Source: Beroe forskalii (taxonomy: Eukaryota > Ctenophora > Nuda > Beroida > Beroidae). Taken from it: a stretch of DNA of 64,000 nucleotides. The position numbers and the translations under genes were made by a program. Within the stretch, counting starts at the first letter, position 1. The number at the start of each line of letters is the position of its first letter. A model generated the notes under the pieces. That model saw nothing but the letters and a program-made list of their open reading frames with translations, was not told the origin of the DNA and did not search any database. Where the stretch lies: positions 277,102 to 341,101 of the forward strand of contig WFMF01000184.1 in assembly GCA_011033025.1 (NCBI GenBank), read 5' to 3'. Shown here piece by piece: positions 13,036-24,432 of this stretch.

Positions 13036-13492
13036 AGCAGAAATAGAAAGGTACAAAATAGCCATACTCCAATACAGGAGTTGGAGCACGGGGTGCTGGG
13101 TTCGGTCAAGCTCTAATCCGAGTCTGGAGCTTGCTTGTCCCGTGTCCCTGGGCACGGGTTGTTCGATCTTTTCATGACTCTAGTCTGAGTCCTGTCCTGA
13201 TTTAGCGTGGGTACACACAACAAAACAAAACAATTCTATCAAAGGCAAGTCTGAAATGAGAGGATGTAATACTGTTCATATCACAGAACACCTCTTATTC
13301 ATAACAATGTCATATATCATGTACTAACATGTAACACGATTGAAGAGCTCTTTAATGTGACGTAATTATTATAGACTAGAATGTAGTATTGGTGATACAA
13401 AAGTGCCTATTGAACGAACATGTGGTAGTAACAAAATAGAAACAGGCAACCGGTGTAATGATGATATTTTAATTACGGAATACCATTCGGAT

Positions 13493-13690
13493 CAGAGACG
13501 TGATTTCAGATCACGTCTGCGCGCTCAGATCAGCATTTTGCCACGCTCAGCGCGGAGACGTGATTTTCAGATCACGTCTGCGCGCTCAGATCAGCATTTT
13601 GCCACGCTCAGCGCGAAGACGTGATTTTACATCACGTCTGCCCTCAGAGATCATCATTTCGCATTTCTTAGCTCAGAGACGTGATTTTCT
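13493..13690. repeat. 61-bp tandem repeat, about 3 units
   Basis: The unit 'gagacgtgattttcagatcacgtctgcgcgctc…gccacgctcagcgc' occurs two and a half to three times with increasing divergence. Each unit contains the palindrome GACGTGAT…ATCACGTC. Confidence 0.85.
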
Positions 13691-14317
13691 TTACGTTTTC
13701 ACTTCAGATTGATTTCAGCTTATGCTTGCCGCTGAAATATCGTTACCATAGCCGAGCCTTCAATCTGAACCATGATTAAATGCGTTCAAATTTGTTATCA
13801 GCACGAGTTTTATTTGATGGCATGAATATTCAAGTTCTCAACCGCATATTTAATGCTTCTGTGATTTTATGATAGTTTTCAAAAACATCGTCAATTTATA
13901 CAACTTTATGGTCAATTTTTCACCAAAATCACGTCTCGAGAGGCCGACTTCTCGCCACGCTGAGCGTGGCAGATCAGCAGTGTTCTGTCACTGGGATTGA
14001 TTTGTGAAATTATTTTGTTGTTAAACATCATTTCGCCCAAAATTTTGTGCGTGTACACTGTACCATCATTTTCTGCCAATTATATCTCGGTAAACAAGCA
14101 ATTGAAATTTACCGGTTGTAGCTGTGTGTGTCCAGCGCATAGACATAGATAAAATACAAAATATAATATTTAATTACAGTAATTTTCCTGATTACATTTC
14201 CCTGTACACAATATTTTATGATAATATGCCCGCAAGTGTACTGTAGAGTAAATAGTACACGTCTTGTATTATATTGTGGGTGTACTCTGTACAGCACCGT
14301 GTAGCAGATGTAAAGTC

Positions 14318-14370
14318 GGCTGAGAACGGTCCAAAATATCATCTGATCATATTTTGGACCATTCTCAGCC
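14318..14370. repeat. Hairpin-forming inverted repeat
   Basis: ggctgagaacggtccaaaat pairs with attttggaccattctcagcc around a loop of about 10 bases, with one mismatch. It is a short perfect-stem element of MITE-remnant type. Confidence 0.85.
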
Positions 14371-14544
14371 TGGATGATCAATTCTTTTTGTGTGAGCAAT
14401 ATATATTAATTAATACGACAAATAAATTTAGACTCAAGCCGACTCAAGGGTACTTTCATCTACAAACTACAGTACAGAAGTGCTGTAGTTTGGGACCGTG
14501 CATATCTCAGGGTTAGAAAAGGCCGTTGACTTCAATATTTGACA

Positions 14545-14663
14545 CGGGAAAATGACGGGATTGGCAAGTTGAAGAACCCTAACGGGGTTGCTGTGGATAA
14601 CAATGGTTACTTTTACGTGGCTGACAGCTCCAAACATCGAATAGCCGTCTACAACCCAAGTTA
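14545..14663 (+). pseudogene. NHL-repeat exon without a usable acceptor
   Basis: The segment reads REND, then KLKNPNGVAVDNNGYFYVAD and SSKHRIAVYNP, a well-formed NHL blade. The 3' side ends at CCCAA followed by GTTAGT, a plausible donor. Upstream, however, an in-frame TGA lies only about 20 nt before the coding match and no AG occurs between them, so no normal 3' splice site is available. Its phase also does not join the exon at 19130. It starts with the same REND motif that closes the blade at 9952-10151, suggesting duplicated exons. I read it as a relic or as damaged by sequence error. Confidence 0.5.
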
Positions 14664-15020
14664 GTTTTACAACCCAAGTTAGTTTTACAATCCAAGTTAG
14701 TTTTTACCTGTTAGTTTTTATAGTTAGTTGAATAATTGATACAGCTATTTGCTACAGAACTTAGTTGATACAGTTAATACAGCTGTTGGATGGATTCAGC
14801 AAAAAGTGAAAGTACCACCCCTTCTTTGGGCACCGCCCTACTCTCAGTCTCCTTTCGGACAAAATAATCTTCTATTGAGTATATTAATGTCTGTCGCTAT
14901 ATAATGCCGTTCTTTGTGCAACCGAGAATTGTGCAACTTCTTAGATTGTAATTTTTATCTCGTCCCCCTTTTTCATCCGATTTCTTCCCAATCCAAAGGG
15001 GAAGTTCTCCCATGAGATAG

Positions 15021-18000
15021 GAGCTAAGAAGAGTGCCAACGCCCTCAAATCCCCAACTGTTGTGTCGCTAGATCACAGACTCGCTCCTAGTTCCGGGGAA
15101 ACCTCGCCAGCCAGCCCAGCACTTCCTAGACGACGGGTGAGTGGTCACGGACGATGGTCACGTGGTAGATAACGATTGATTTGATTGGTTTGTTAGATCA
15201 GATCACCAGAGATTATGACCATGCAATTTCACTCCATCAATGCTAAAATGACAACATCATGACACACGCCGCCAAGTGCCTTCACAGTACACTGAGAAGA
15301 CTGACAGTTGTCAACAAAAAAAGAAATCAACACACCCTGACAACACCATGACAACACCATGACAACACCCTGACAACACCTTGACAACACCCTGACAACA
15401 CCACGACAACACCTTGACAACACCCTGACAACACCCTGACAACACCCTGACAACACCCTGACAACACCTTGACAACACCCTGACAACACCTTGACAACAC
15501 CTTGACAACACCCTGACAACACCCTGACAACACCCTGACAACACCCTGACAACACCCTGACAACACCCCTCAGGATGAGTATGAGAGCAGTAGCAGATCA
15601 CGAGATTACAGGGCCTCCCCCTACTCTGACCCCCACTACTCATCTTCCTCTTACTACTCATCCTCTCACAGATACTCCTCCCATTACAGTACTATCACCT
15701 TGACAACACCCTGACAACACCCTGACAACACCCTGACAACACCTTGACAACACCCTGACAACACCCTGACAACACCTTGACAACACCTTGACAACACCCT
15801 GACAACACCTGACAACACCCTGACAACACCCTGACAACACCTTGACAACACCCTGACAACACCCTGACAACACCCCTCAGGATGACAACACCCTGCAGAT
15901 CACCCTGACAACACCCTACTCTGACCCCCACTTACTACTCATCCTCACAGATATTCCTCCCATTACAGGGCCTCCCACTCTGACAACACCCTACTCATCT
16001 TCAACACCCTGACAACATCCTGACAACACCTTGATACAACACCTGACAACACCCTGACAACACACCCTGACAACACCTTGACTGACAACACCCTGACAAC
16101 ACCCTGACAACACCCTGACAACACCCTCAACACCCTGATGACCCTCAGGATGATGAATCACGGATTACAGGGCCTCCCCCTACTCTGACCCCCACTACTC
16201 ATCTTCCTCTTACTACTCATCCTCTCACAGATACTCCTCCCATTACAGTACTATCACCCTGACAACACCCTGACAACACCCTGACAACACCCTGACAACA
16301 CCCTGACAACACCTTGACAACACCCCTCAGGATGAGTATGAGAGCAGTAGCAGATCACGAGATTACAGGGCCTCCCCCTACTCTGACCCCCACTACTCAT
16401 CTTCCTCTTACTACTCATCCTCTCACAGATACTCCTCCCATTACAGTACTATCACCTTGACAACAACACCCTGACAACCCTGACAACACCCTGACAACAC
16501 CTGACAACACCTTCACACCTTGACAACACCTGACAACACCCTGACCCCACCCTGATCTTCCTCTTACAATATCCTCTCACCTGACAACACCTGACAACAC
16601 CTTGACAACACCCTGACAACACCCCAACAGGATGAACACCCATCAGGAGTAGCAGATGGCAGATCACAGGGCCTCCCCCTACTCTGACCCCCACTACTCA
16701 TCTTCCTCTTACTACTCATCCTCTCACAGATACTCCTCTCATTACAGTACTATCACCTTGACAACACCTTGACAACACCCTGACAACACCCTGACAACAC
16801 CCTGACAACACCCTGACAACACCCTGACAACACCTTGACAACACCCCTCAGGATGAGTATGAGAGCAGTAGCAGATCACGAGATTACAGGGCCTCCCCCT
16901 ACTCTGACCCCCACTACTCATCTTCCTCTTACTACTCATCCTCTCACAGATATTCCTCCCATTACAGTACTATCACCTTGACAACACCCTGACAACACCT
17001 TGACAACACCTTGACAACACCCTGACAACACCTTGACAACACCCTGACAACACCTTGACAACACCCCGACAACACCCTGACAACACCTTGACAACACCTT
17101 GACAACACCCTGACAACACCCTGACAACACCCTGACAACACCCTGACAACACCCTGACAACACCCCTCAGGATGAGTATGAGAGCAGTAGCAGATCACGA
17201 GATTACAGGGCCTCCCCTATCACCTTGACAACACCTTGACAACACCATCTTCCTCTTCATTACAGTACCATCCTCTGGCAGATACTCCTCCCATTACAGT
17301 ACTATCACCTTGACAACACCCTGACAACACCTTGACAACACCCTGACAACACCCTGACAACACCCTGACAACACCCTGACAACACCCCTCAGGATGAGTA
17401 TGAGAGCAGTAGCAGATCACGAGATTACAGGGCCTCCCCCTACTCTGACCCCCACTACTCATCTTCCTCTTACTACTCATCCTCTCACAGATACTCCTCC
17501 CATTACAGTACTATCACCCTGACAACACCCTGACAACACCCTGACAACACCCTGACAACACCCTGACAACACCCTGACAACACCCTGACAACACCTTACA
17601 GTACTATCACCCTGACAACACCCTGACAACACCTTGACAACACCCTGACAACACCTTGACAACACCTTGACAACACCTTGACAACACCCTGACAACACCT
17701 GACAACACCCTGACAACACCCTGACAACACCATGACAACACCCCTCAGGATGAGTATGAGAGCAGTAGCAGATCACGAGATTACAGGGCCTCCCCCTACT
17801 CTGACCCCCACTACTCATCTTCCTCTTACTACTCATCCTCTCACAGATACTCCTCTCATTACAGTACTATCACCTTGACAACACCTTGACAACACCCTGA
17901 CAACACCTTGACAACACCCTACAGCAGTCACCGGGATAGAGACCGTGAGTATAGTATTAGGGGAAACGTTGTGACAGATACAGAAGTACATTTTAATGCA

Positions 18001-18284
18001 TTTTCATCCTCATTGGGGCAATGCAATAGCTCAATAGGTGCAGGAAAGTGCCCCATTTGGTTGCATTTGATTGCATTTGGTTGCATTTTGAATTAATTTA
18101 GCATTAAGGAATTTTCAAGGGCCTGGGTATTGACCGATCAACGTTTGCCACTGCAGGCGACTACCGAGACTACCGGGACTATCACAGAGACTCCTCCCGA
18201 CGAAGGGAGTCTTACGAGAGACGACCTGAGAGGGTGGAACACGAATATCCTGCCAAGAAAATGAAGAGTATATTTAAAATATAA
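15021..18284 (+). CDS. RS-domain protein, C-terminal exons
   Basis: Exons are linked by phase. About 15021-15136 (GAKKSANALKSPTVVSLDH … ALPRRR, donor gtgagt, phase 0) joins the repeated exon whose best copy starts at 17749 after cctcag (DEYESSSRSRDYRASPYSD, then a Tyr/Ser/His-rich stretch). A short exon at 17926-17944 (SHRDRDR, donor gtgagt) and the last exon at 18157-18284 (DYRDYRDYHRDSSRRRESY … KKMKSIFKI, stop) follow. Arg-Asp/Arg-Ser-rich tails of this kind occur in nuclear RNA-processing factors. No RNA-binding domain is in view because the 5' part is missing, so the family is open. Nine copies of the DEYESSS exon lie in the 11-bp minisatellite, so which are used is unknown. The donor of that exon is not evident: its coding match runs into the minisatellite. 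Confidence 0.55.
15335..17925. repeat. 11-bp minisatellite interleaved with nine exon copies
   Basis: Runs of TGACAACACC(C/T) alternate with nine complete or broken copies of one RS-protein exon, starting at about 15574, 15881, 16149, 16331, 16631, 16852, 17171, 17393 and 17749. Each copy follows cctcag or cccaacag. Because the unit is 11 bp, all three frames of one strand read the same 11-residue period (VLSGCCQGVVR on the minus strand), which produces many spurious frames. The higher-order unit is roughly 220-360 bp. Confidence 0.92.
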
Positions 18285-19129
18285 ATGTAGAAATGTAAAT
18301 ATCTAAAGTGGTTCAAGTCCGTGCTCGTTTTTTGTCCGATAAAGGGGAACGCAGTCACCAGCTCTTTCATTAGGTCCTTACTAGCCAGGAAAATTAATAA
18401 TCATTCTGCATGTACTAGAACAAAATTTAGAATTATGACAGTTTGTTTGTTGTGAATTTATTATCAAGAATAAATGTAATTAATTGTTGGTGTCACACCG
18501 CCTATTTTTCGTGCGCATGGGTTTAGAACTTTGACGGTTTGTAGTGACTTTTTGGATTCAGGGATGAAACGGGTCAATAATTGATGATGTCTTAATTCCG
18601 CCTATTATCTTCGTGTAGAGTGGTGGTAGGTAACTTTGTTGGTGCCGAGGCTTGGTTTCGATTGTCACAAACAAATTACGGCTACATTGTCTCTACAAGG
18701 CGTGAGCACACACTTTCTCTGTCAAATTAAAATCTGTCAATAATTAATGGGTTTTATTAGCCGCAGTGATGTTTATTGTCAGTTATGTGGTTTTACATGT
18801 ACTGACAAGTATTGGTTTGTTTCGGATCTCTCTTTAGTTTCGTATGTTTGAAGATATACCTGAGTCCAGCCTTTGTTGTATAATATGGTCTTTGAAGGCT
18901 TGAAAAGGCCTTAAATTTTCCTGATTAGAAATTATCTACGGACCTGAACATCAATTCATATTATTATCTCGAGGGGGAGGAAAATAACTTAGTACACGAT
19001 TTTCAGTAAAACTTAGAAAATAAGAGGTTTATCTGAGTCAAAATTAGGAAATAAAAGGCTTTTCTGAGCCAAACATATTATGAAATGATAAGGTTTTTCA
19101 AACTTAGAAAATAAGTTAATTTCTTTCAG
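18285..19129. other. No gene; dispersed repeat fragments
   Basis: Contains pieces of the ACCGCCTATTT repeat family (18493-18510, and CCGCCTATTAT near 18597). No exon is seen. Confidence 0.5.
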
Positions 19130-22100
19130 GAAGATGAATCCTGCTGACACAGAGCTGAATGGGCCCCGAGGAGTGGAGATCAGTTCCGCTGGTTTGGTGG
19201 TTGTGGCGGACACTACCAACCACTGCGTGAGTCATAGTTCTTTTTGTGAAAATTATTTATCTGGAAAATTAGTTCTTACACCGCCTGCCGACGACTAGCA
19301 CGCATGCTATTCGAAGGCTCCTGTTTTTCAAACTTTCAGTTTTTCAACTTGCTCCCTTGTGGAAATTTTAGTCATTGGGTGAAGAACCCCCTGAAATTTG
19401 CGATGAATTCCTCTAAATACATAAATTCTACAACTTCTGTTTTCTATCACGTTTCAATATTAAATTTTCCTCCCAACACCACTTGAAGTGAAATGTGAAA
19501 GCTTAGAATATAATATTGAACATATAAAATTGACGAAAAGAAACTAAATTGTTTTCTCTATTAGAAAGGATAAAACGAAATTATATGGAATCACTGCGTG
19601 AATTTTATAGGTTTTATCCTACCGTCGGTTTGTCTAGACCATGTATCGCTAGCAATTGACCTAATTGTTGACCTTAGTCCGGTTTTTTTCGTTTATTGCT
19701 GGAAATTGCGTTCTGTAATCGATTTAGGCTTTTTTCTTTGTCCTTCGGGTGACACTTAGTATTGTGTAACTAAGCGAATGTATAGATCTTGCTTCCTTAT
19801 ATTTGAACAGTTTCTTTGACAAATCTGATTTGAACTTTTCCGTTTTCACTGGTTTATATAGTCTGAAATTTGTCGATTGATGGAGGCAAAGCATGTATCC
19901 CTGGCTTGAGACCTCCTTGTGTCTTGCATACTTTGTCTCGTTTTATGTACTGTGAAATAACTTGCTTCGCCGAAACCTGTTTTGCCATTCAATCTAATTA
20001 GCAATTCAATCTAATTAGCATTTCAATCCAATTTGAAACACAAGGAAATTAATTGATTGCCCTGAAGCGCTGATCATATATAATTGGGCTTACTTCTCAG
20101 ATGTACATTACATAATGGACTTCCTATCTTCTATAACACATTACCAGTGTCAAATTTCAATGGTAATATCGTCATGTTAAATTCTTGACAAGTGTATATT
20201 GTCATGTTAACGTGATGCGAGATATCTGACACCACCGTATAAGGTTATTTTTTTGAAAAACCTATCATTGTATAATAATATGATCTCAATTCTCAATTTC
20301 TTTATCTGATGTTGTACAAATCCGAAAATTTTATGTCTCAAGTCTCAACATTAATAATTAATCAAATTAAGGCTTTCTTTCATTGTTTGCTAATTGCTGT
20401 GTTGCGGGGGTTTTGATTCTCATTAATCTGATTAAGCATTTTGGAATGATCTTAACTATTCGCATGATTCAATCAAGAATTAGTTTAAATTTGATTGATT
20501 TCGAGCTAATTAAACACCTTACCTTTTTGCATGCCTGCAGTTTGCAGGATTTAGAAATCCCAAGGAAGGCTCCATATTTGGGATTATATGCTGAATTTCA
20601 TTTCCTGATATCGTTAAACCTCTATTAGTTTCAGCCACTCTTCTGCCACCGATCTAGGTGTTCAACTGTGGTCTAAGCTAGAAGCGGTAGAGTCATTCTA
20701 GAGTCACTAGAGGCACTCTAGAGTCATTGGTGAAATGGCTTTCAAAGTACTGAAGATCAGATCCAGATCTCAAGACGCTATATAGTGCCCAGTGCTTGCT
20801 TCGGAGGTGGAGAATTCGTAGAAAATCTCTAGTATTTTCAGCACTCTTTCGAAAATTCACCCTCCCCTCACCGCCAAAAGAACGATTAAAAGTTCCATCT
20901 GAGATGGAAAATTGTATCCGTCATATGTTGTACATCCCCGAATCGCCGAGATGTATCGTAGAAACTAGAAATGTGTTTCTCGCTTGCTCGCTCGCTTGCT
21001 TATTTTACAGTTTTGCTTAGCCCGTTCAGTTTAGTGCTGTTTAATATATAGTGTTAAATAGTTTGTTGTTCTGGTTCTGATGTAACTTGTACGGTTTTTT
21101 GGAGCACAAGTTGTGATTGCACAGATATCAAACTTGTCCGGATTTGATTTTGCTACGAGTCGTTTGCTTTGAAACGTCGGCTTTAGCATGACTTTTTCAT
21201 CATTTATTCATTCACAATCAAATTCAATGTCACTCGTTAATTAATTAATCTTGAAAGCTTCTGTTTTGATCTTGATGCCTTACAAGGGGCAAAATTACGG
21301 CATTGGAAATTTCGTTGGGGTGAAAAAGTGGGATTTTTTTCTCGAAAAATCCCCAAATTTTACATACTCAGTCGTTATTTAATTTCCACGCTCAGGTGAA
21401 GCTGTACTCACGTGAGGGAAATCATATCAGAACTGTTGGACAGGAAGGATCAAAGGCTGGACAGATGAGACACAGCTAAATTTATCGATAACTTCCGGCC
21501 GGGGTTTTTTTTCGAGTCGCCAACGAAAAATTGATTCACAATACTAAACCATTATATTGATCGGCAGTCCCAACTCCCAATCATCTTTGCCATTGGTGAG
21601 AGACATTAAGCTATATGGGGACTGGGGAAGGCAGCCATAAAGTACCTTTGCAGAGGAAAAATAACGGAAGTATCTGCCAAAAATACGTAGATTCGTATTT
21701 TTGCCGCATTTTAAATAAAATACCACTTTCAACAACCTTACAGATGCGGACCCCGAGTGGTGTGTCTCTTGACACGGCTGATAACATCTACATCACTGAC
21801 ACAGAGCTACACCGAGTTACTGTGTTCTCTGTGAATGGGGAGTACCTCCACCACTTCGGGAAAAAGGGTGAGGAATTTGAAATAGTACTAATAAAATACA
21901 TGACTTAGGCAAAAAGGGTGAGAGGGATTTAGTGTACAAAATATTACCAATATTGGCGGAGTTATTACCTCACCCTTTTCCAAATACCCACTTACCCACG
22001 AGTTTCTTGGGCCTTCGGCCGCTCGTGTGGTTTGTACTTTGTAGTTCACAAGTTCCTCAGGTGGTTTGTACTACTTTTTACTCGTTACTGTTCCCTTCAA

Positions 22101-24120
22101 TCGGGGTGTCTGTATGAGCCTCTTGTAGAATTGTAGATCCGTCCCACGTTTAGCAGTAGTGGTAGAACCCTTCATTGTCCATTGCGCCCTGCAATACCGT
22201 GCACCTCTCTTTAATTCCCATATCTATTGACATAGACTTCAAGTTATTTCGCGTATCAGCTTTCATACAATCAGTGTTCTCAGTACTGTATTCACTCTAT
22301 GACGCTGAACAGGTGTGCGTATTATAATTTGTCAAATTTTCCTGAATTCTGCACTTTGTAAATGAGTAGTGAGTGCTAATATGCCAATAGTTTGTTGTGC
22401 TGTACAAATATTGTACAATGTACGAATGTACATTCGTAGTATGATACCAGAAAATTTAAAAATTACAGTTGTTATTTTGGATTTCTTTTCCCTCTGGTTT
22501 TAGTAAATGAAGGTTTCATCTCAGTAGTCGGTTTGCACATGTATTGACAATTGTCGGAGGTTAACCGGTTATGTCTTTTTTGAATTGTGGTGATGAAAAG
22601 TATACCTAGACGTTAATATTTTTCACTTCAAATGACTAATGTTCAATCTACATATTATATTTGAATTCGTTGTACAAACGGACTGTTTGCAAAATTCAAT
22701 ACCAGATCATGTATCTCGTACATATTACATAACCATAGCTTTCATATTAATGATCTTGGGCATGTTTTGAGCCAAAATCTTCCGTAGAATCAAGAATATA
22801 GTACATTTTGTGTTTGAAATGTATAAAAAATGTATGGAGTCACTGTGCATCTGAATTCTCGTAGGTATAAACTCCTTCCGTAATTTTCACGTCTATAACA
22901 CCGATCATTGACTACAACAAACGTGCCCTGAATGCAATAGGCGTTCAACTTGTGACATCATCATGATGGTTTAGAATGGTGAGTTGATTACGTATTAAAT
23001 CGCCTATGTTTTTCGTCAAGGTTTTATAGTTTATACTTGCAGATGTACCATGCGTTTCTGTAAGTCCAGCTGTTGTTTCCTGTAATATCTCTCACTAGTC
23101 ACTGTATATTGCTGCCAGTGCTGTTTCAACGATTATGTTAAACTTCTATGAAATACATTGACACGCGCTTCAGGATCCGAAGTTTGGGATACTGATACTT
23201 CCCGAGGGATGTATCAGGTTTAGACTCGAGCCCGAAGAGTGAGGGTCCAAACAATGTATGGTCTCGATCAGGCAGTTGCCTATGTATTGTACGGGCCGTG
23301 AATAAATCAATTTGAATTTGAATTTGGTGAACTCTCGCAGGTTCTGAAAACGGAGAGTTTCTCTTCCCCTCCGACGTTGCAGTTGACAAGTGTAACAATG
23401 TCTTTGTGGCTGACTGTGACAACAACAGAATCCAGGTATGTGTCGATATGGTTGACTTCGAGAATTTGCAGATTTTAGTGGTATTTTAAGAATGTTATGG
23501 GAATTTTCAGAATATTAGTTTCGTTCCCCGAGGCATTTCATCTACCTACCTAGCTTCGTTTCCGAGGGGTGCAATCCCCCGATTCGAAGATTTGAAGTGC
23601 TGTAATTTAGCATATTTATAAAATGGATTAATATTAGATCTACGAATTAGTTCTTTGTGTTGATACACTGCCTTCAACAATGTAATCGGCATAGTTTTAG
23701 GGATTCTTTGTTGACTGTCAATCTAACTGAAGAATGTAAATGTTGAGTGTTATCAAGATAATCATGAGTCTAATAAGTTCACACTTTCCAGCTCCTCAAA
23801 TCCAAATTCTGCAAAAATCTCAAGAATTGCATTTTCCTGTGAAACATCGCTATTCGCTTATTCGCTGAAGTTTTTGGTTGGGCAATTTAGGTTTTCCGAC
23901 TTTTGAATTCTTTAGTCTCCTCATTGAATGGTACAAGTTTTATATAATCTCTATCTTTTATCTGCTTCATCAGGTATTTGACAAAGAAGGCCAGTTCATC
24001 AGATCAATCAATCTGGACAAAGCTGGTACAACCCTAAAGAAACCTCTAGCTGTTGCTGTTGATATGCATGGTAATGTTGCTGTGTGTGATACAGGTCACC
24101 ACCGAGTTTGGTTGCTTTAG
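19130..24120 (+). CDS. NHL-repeat protein, 3' exons
   Basis: Five exons fit by phase. They are 19130-19226 (NGPRGVEISSAGLVVVADTT), 21396-21464 (VKLYSREGNHIRTVGQEGSK), 21744-21867 (MRTPSGVSLDTADNIYITDT, then HRVTVFS), 23341-23435 (GEFLFPSDVAVDKCNNVFVA) and 23974-24120 (VFDKEGQFIRSI … KKPLAVAVDMHGNVAVCDTG, then VWLL and stop). They encode successive NHL blades with exon borders at matching places in the blade, ending with the propeller. The 21396 exon is followed by ATGAGA where GTGAGA is expected (CAG then atgaga), so its donor has lost the invariant G. This is either an error, an allele or inactivation. The 5' part is uncertain: NHL exons at 9952 and 14545 may belong to it, but the RS-protein gene lies between. 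Cytoplasmic binding or regulatory roles are known for NHL proteins; none is inferred here. Confidence 0.7.
23180..23332. mobile_element. Probable retroelement 3' end with TTTGAA tail
   Basis: A segment ending 'gccgtgaataaatcaattt' followed by (GAATTT)n abuts the polypyrimidine tract of an NHL exon. A simple hexamer tail after an AATAAA-like motif is typical of the 3' ends of some LINEs and SINEs. No coding part is present. Confidence 0.35.
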
Positions 24121-24185
24121 AGTATGTTGCTAATTGTTGGTTGCTATGTTACAATGGTTGCTATGTTACAATGGTTGCTATGGAA

Positions 24186-24432
24186 ACTGGCACAACCCTA
24201 AAGAAACCTCTAGCTGTTGCTGTTGATATGCATGGTAATGTTGCTGTGTGTGATACAGGTCATCACCGAGTTTGGTTGCTTTAGAATGTGTTGCTAAGTG
24301 TTGGTTGCTATGTTGCAATGGTTGCTATGGAAACTATGACAACCCTAAAGAAACCTCTAGCTGTTGCTGTTGATATGCATGGTAATGTTGCTGTGTGTGA
24401 TACAGGTCACCACCGAGTTTGGTTGCTTTAGA
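24186..24432 (+). repeat. Two extra copies of the NHL terminal exon end
   Basis: The last 93 or so bases of the final NHL exon (acaaccctaaagaaacctct to the stop) recur at about 24189-24281 and 24339-24431, almost unchanged. They are separated by copies of 'ttgctatgttacaatggttg'. These lie after the stop and lack the upstream half of the exon. They look like a recent tandem duplication in the 3' UTR or downstream DNA. Confidence 0.9.

Noticed and set aside
13050..13250. Possible tRNA-derived SINE (gggttcggtcaagctc resembles a B box)
   Set aside because: No matching A box at the right distance, no second copy in the window and no clear tail; too weak to call.
15229..17836. Many 65-119-residue frames of VLSGCCQGVVR-type repeats on the minus strand
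   Set aside because: They are forced by the 11-bp minisatellite, appear in all three frames with the same period, and lie opposite RS-protein exons.
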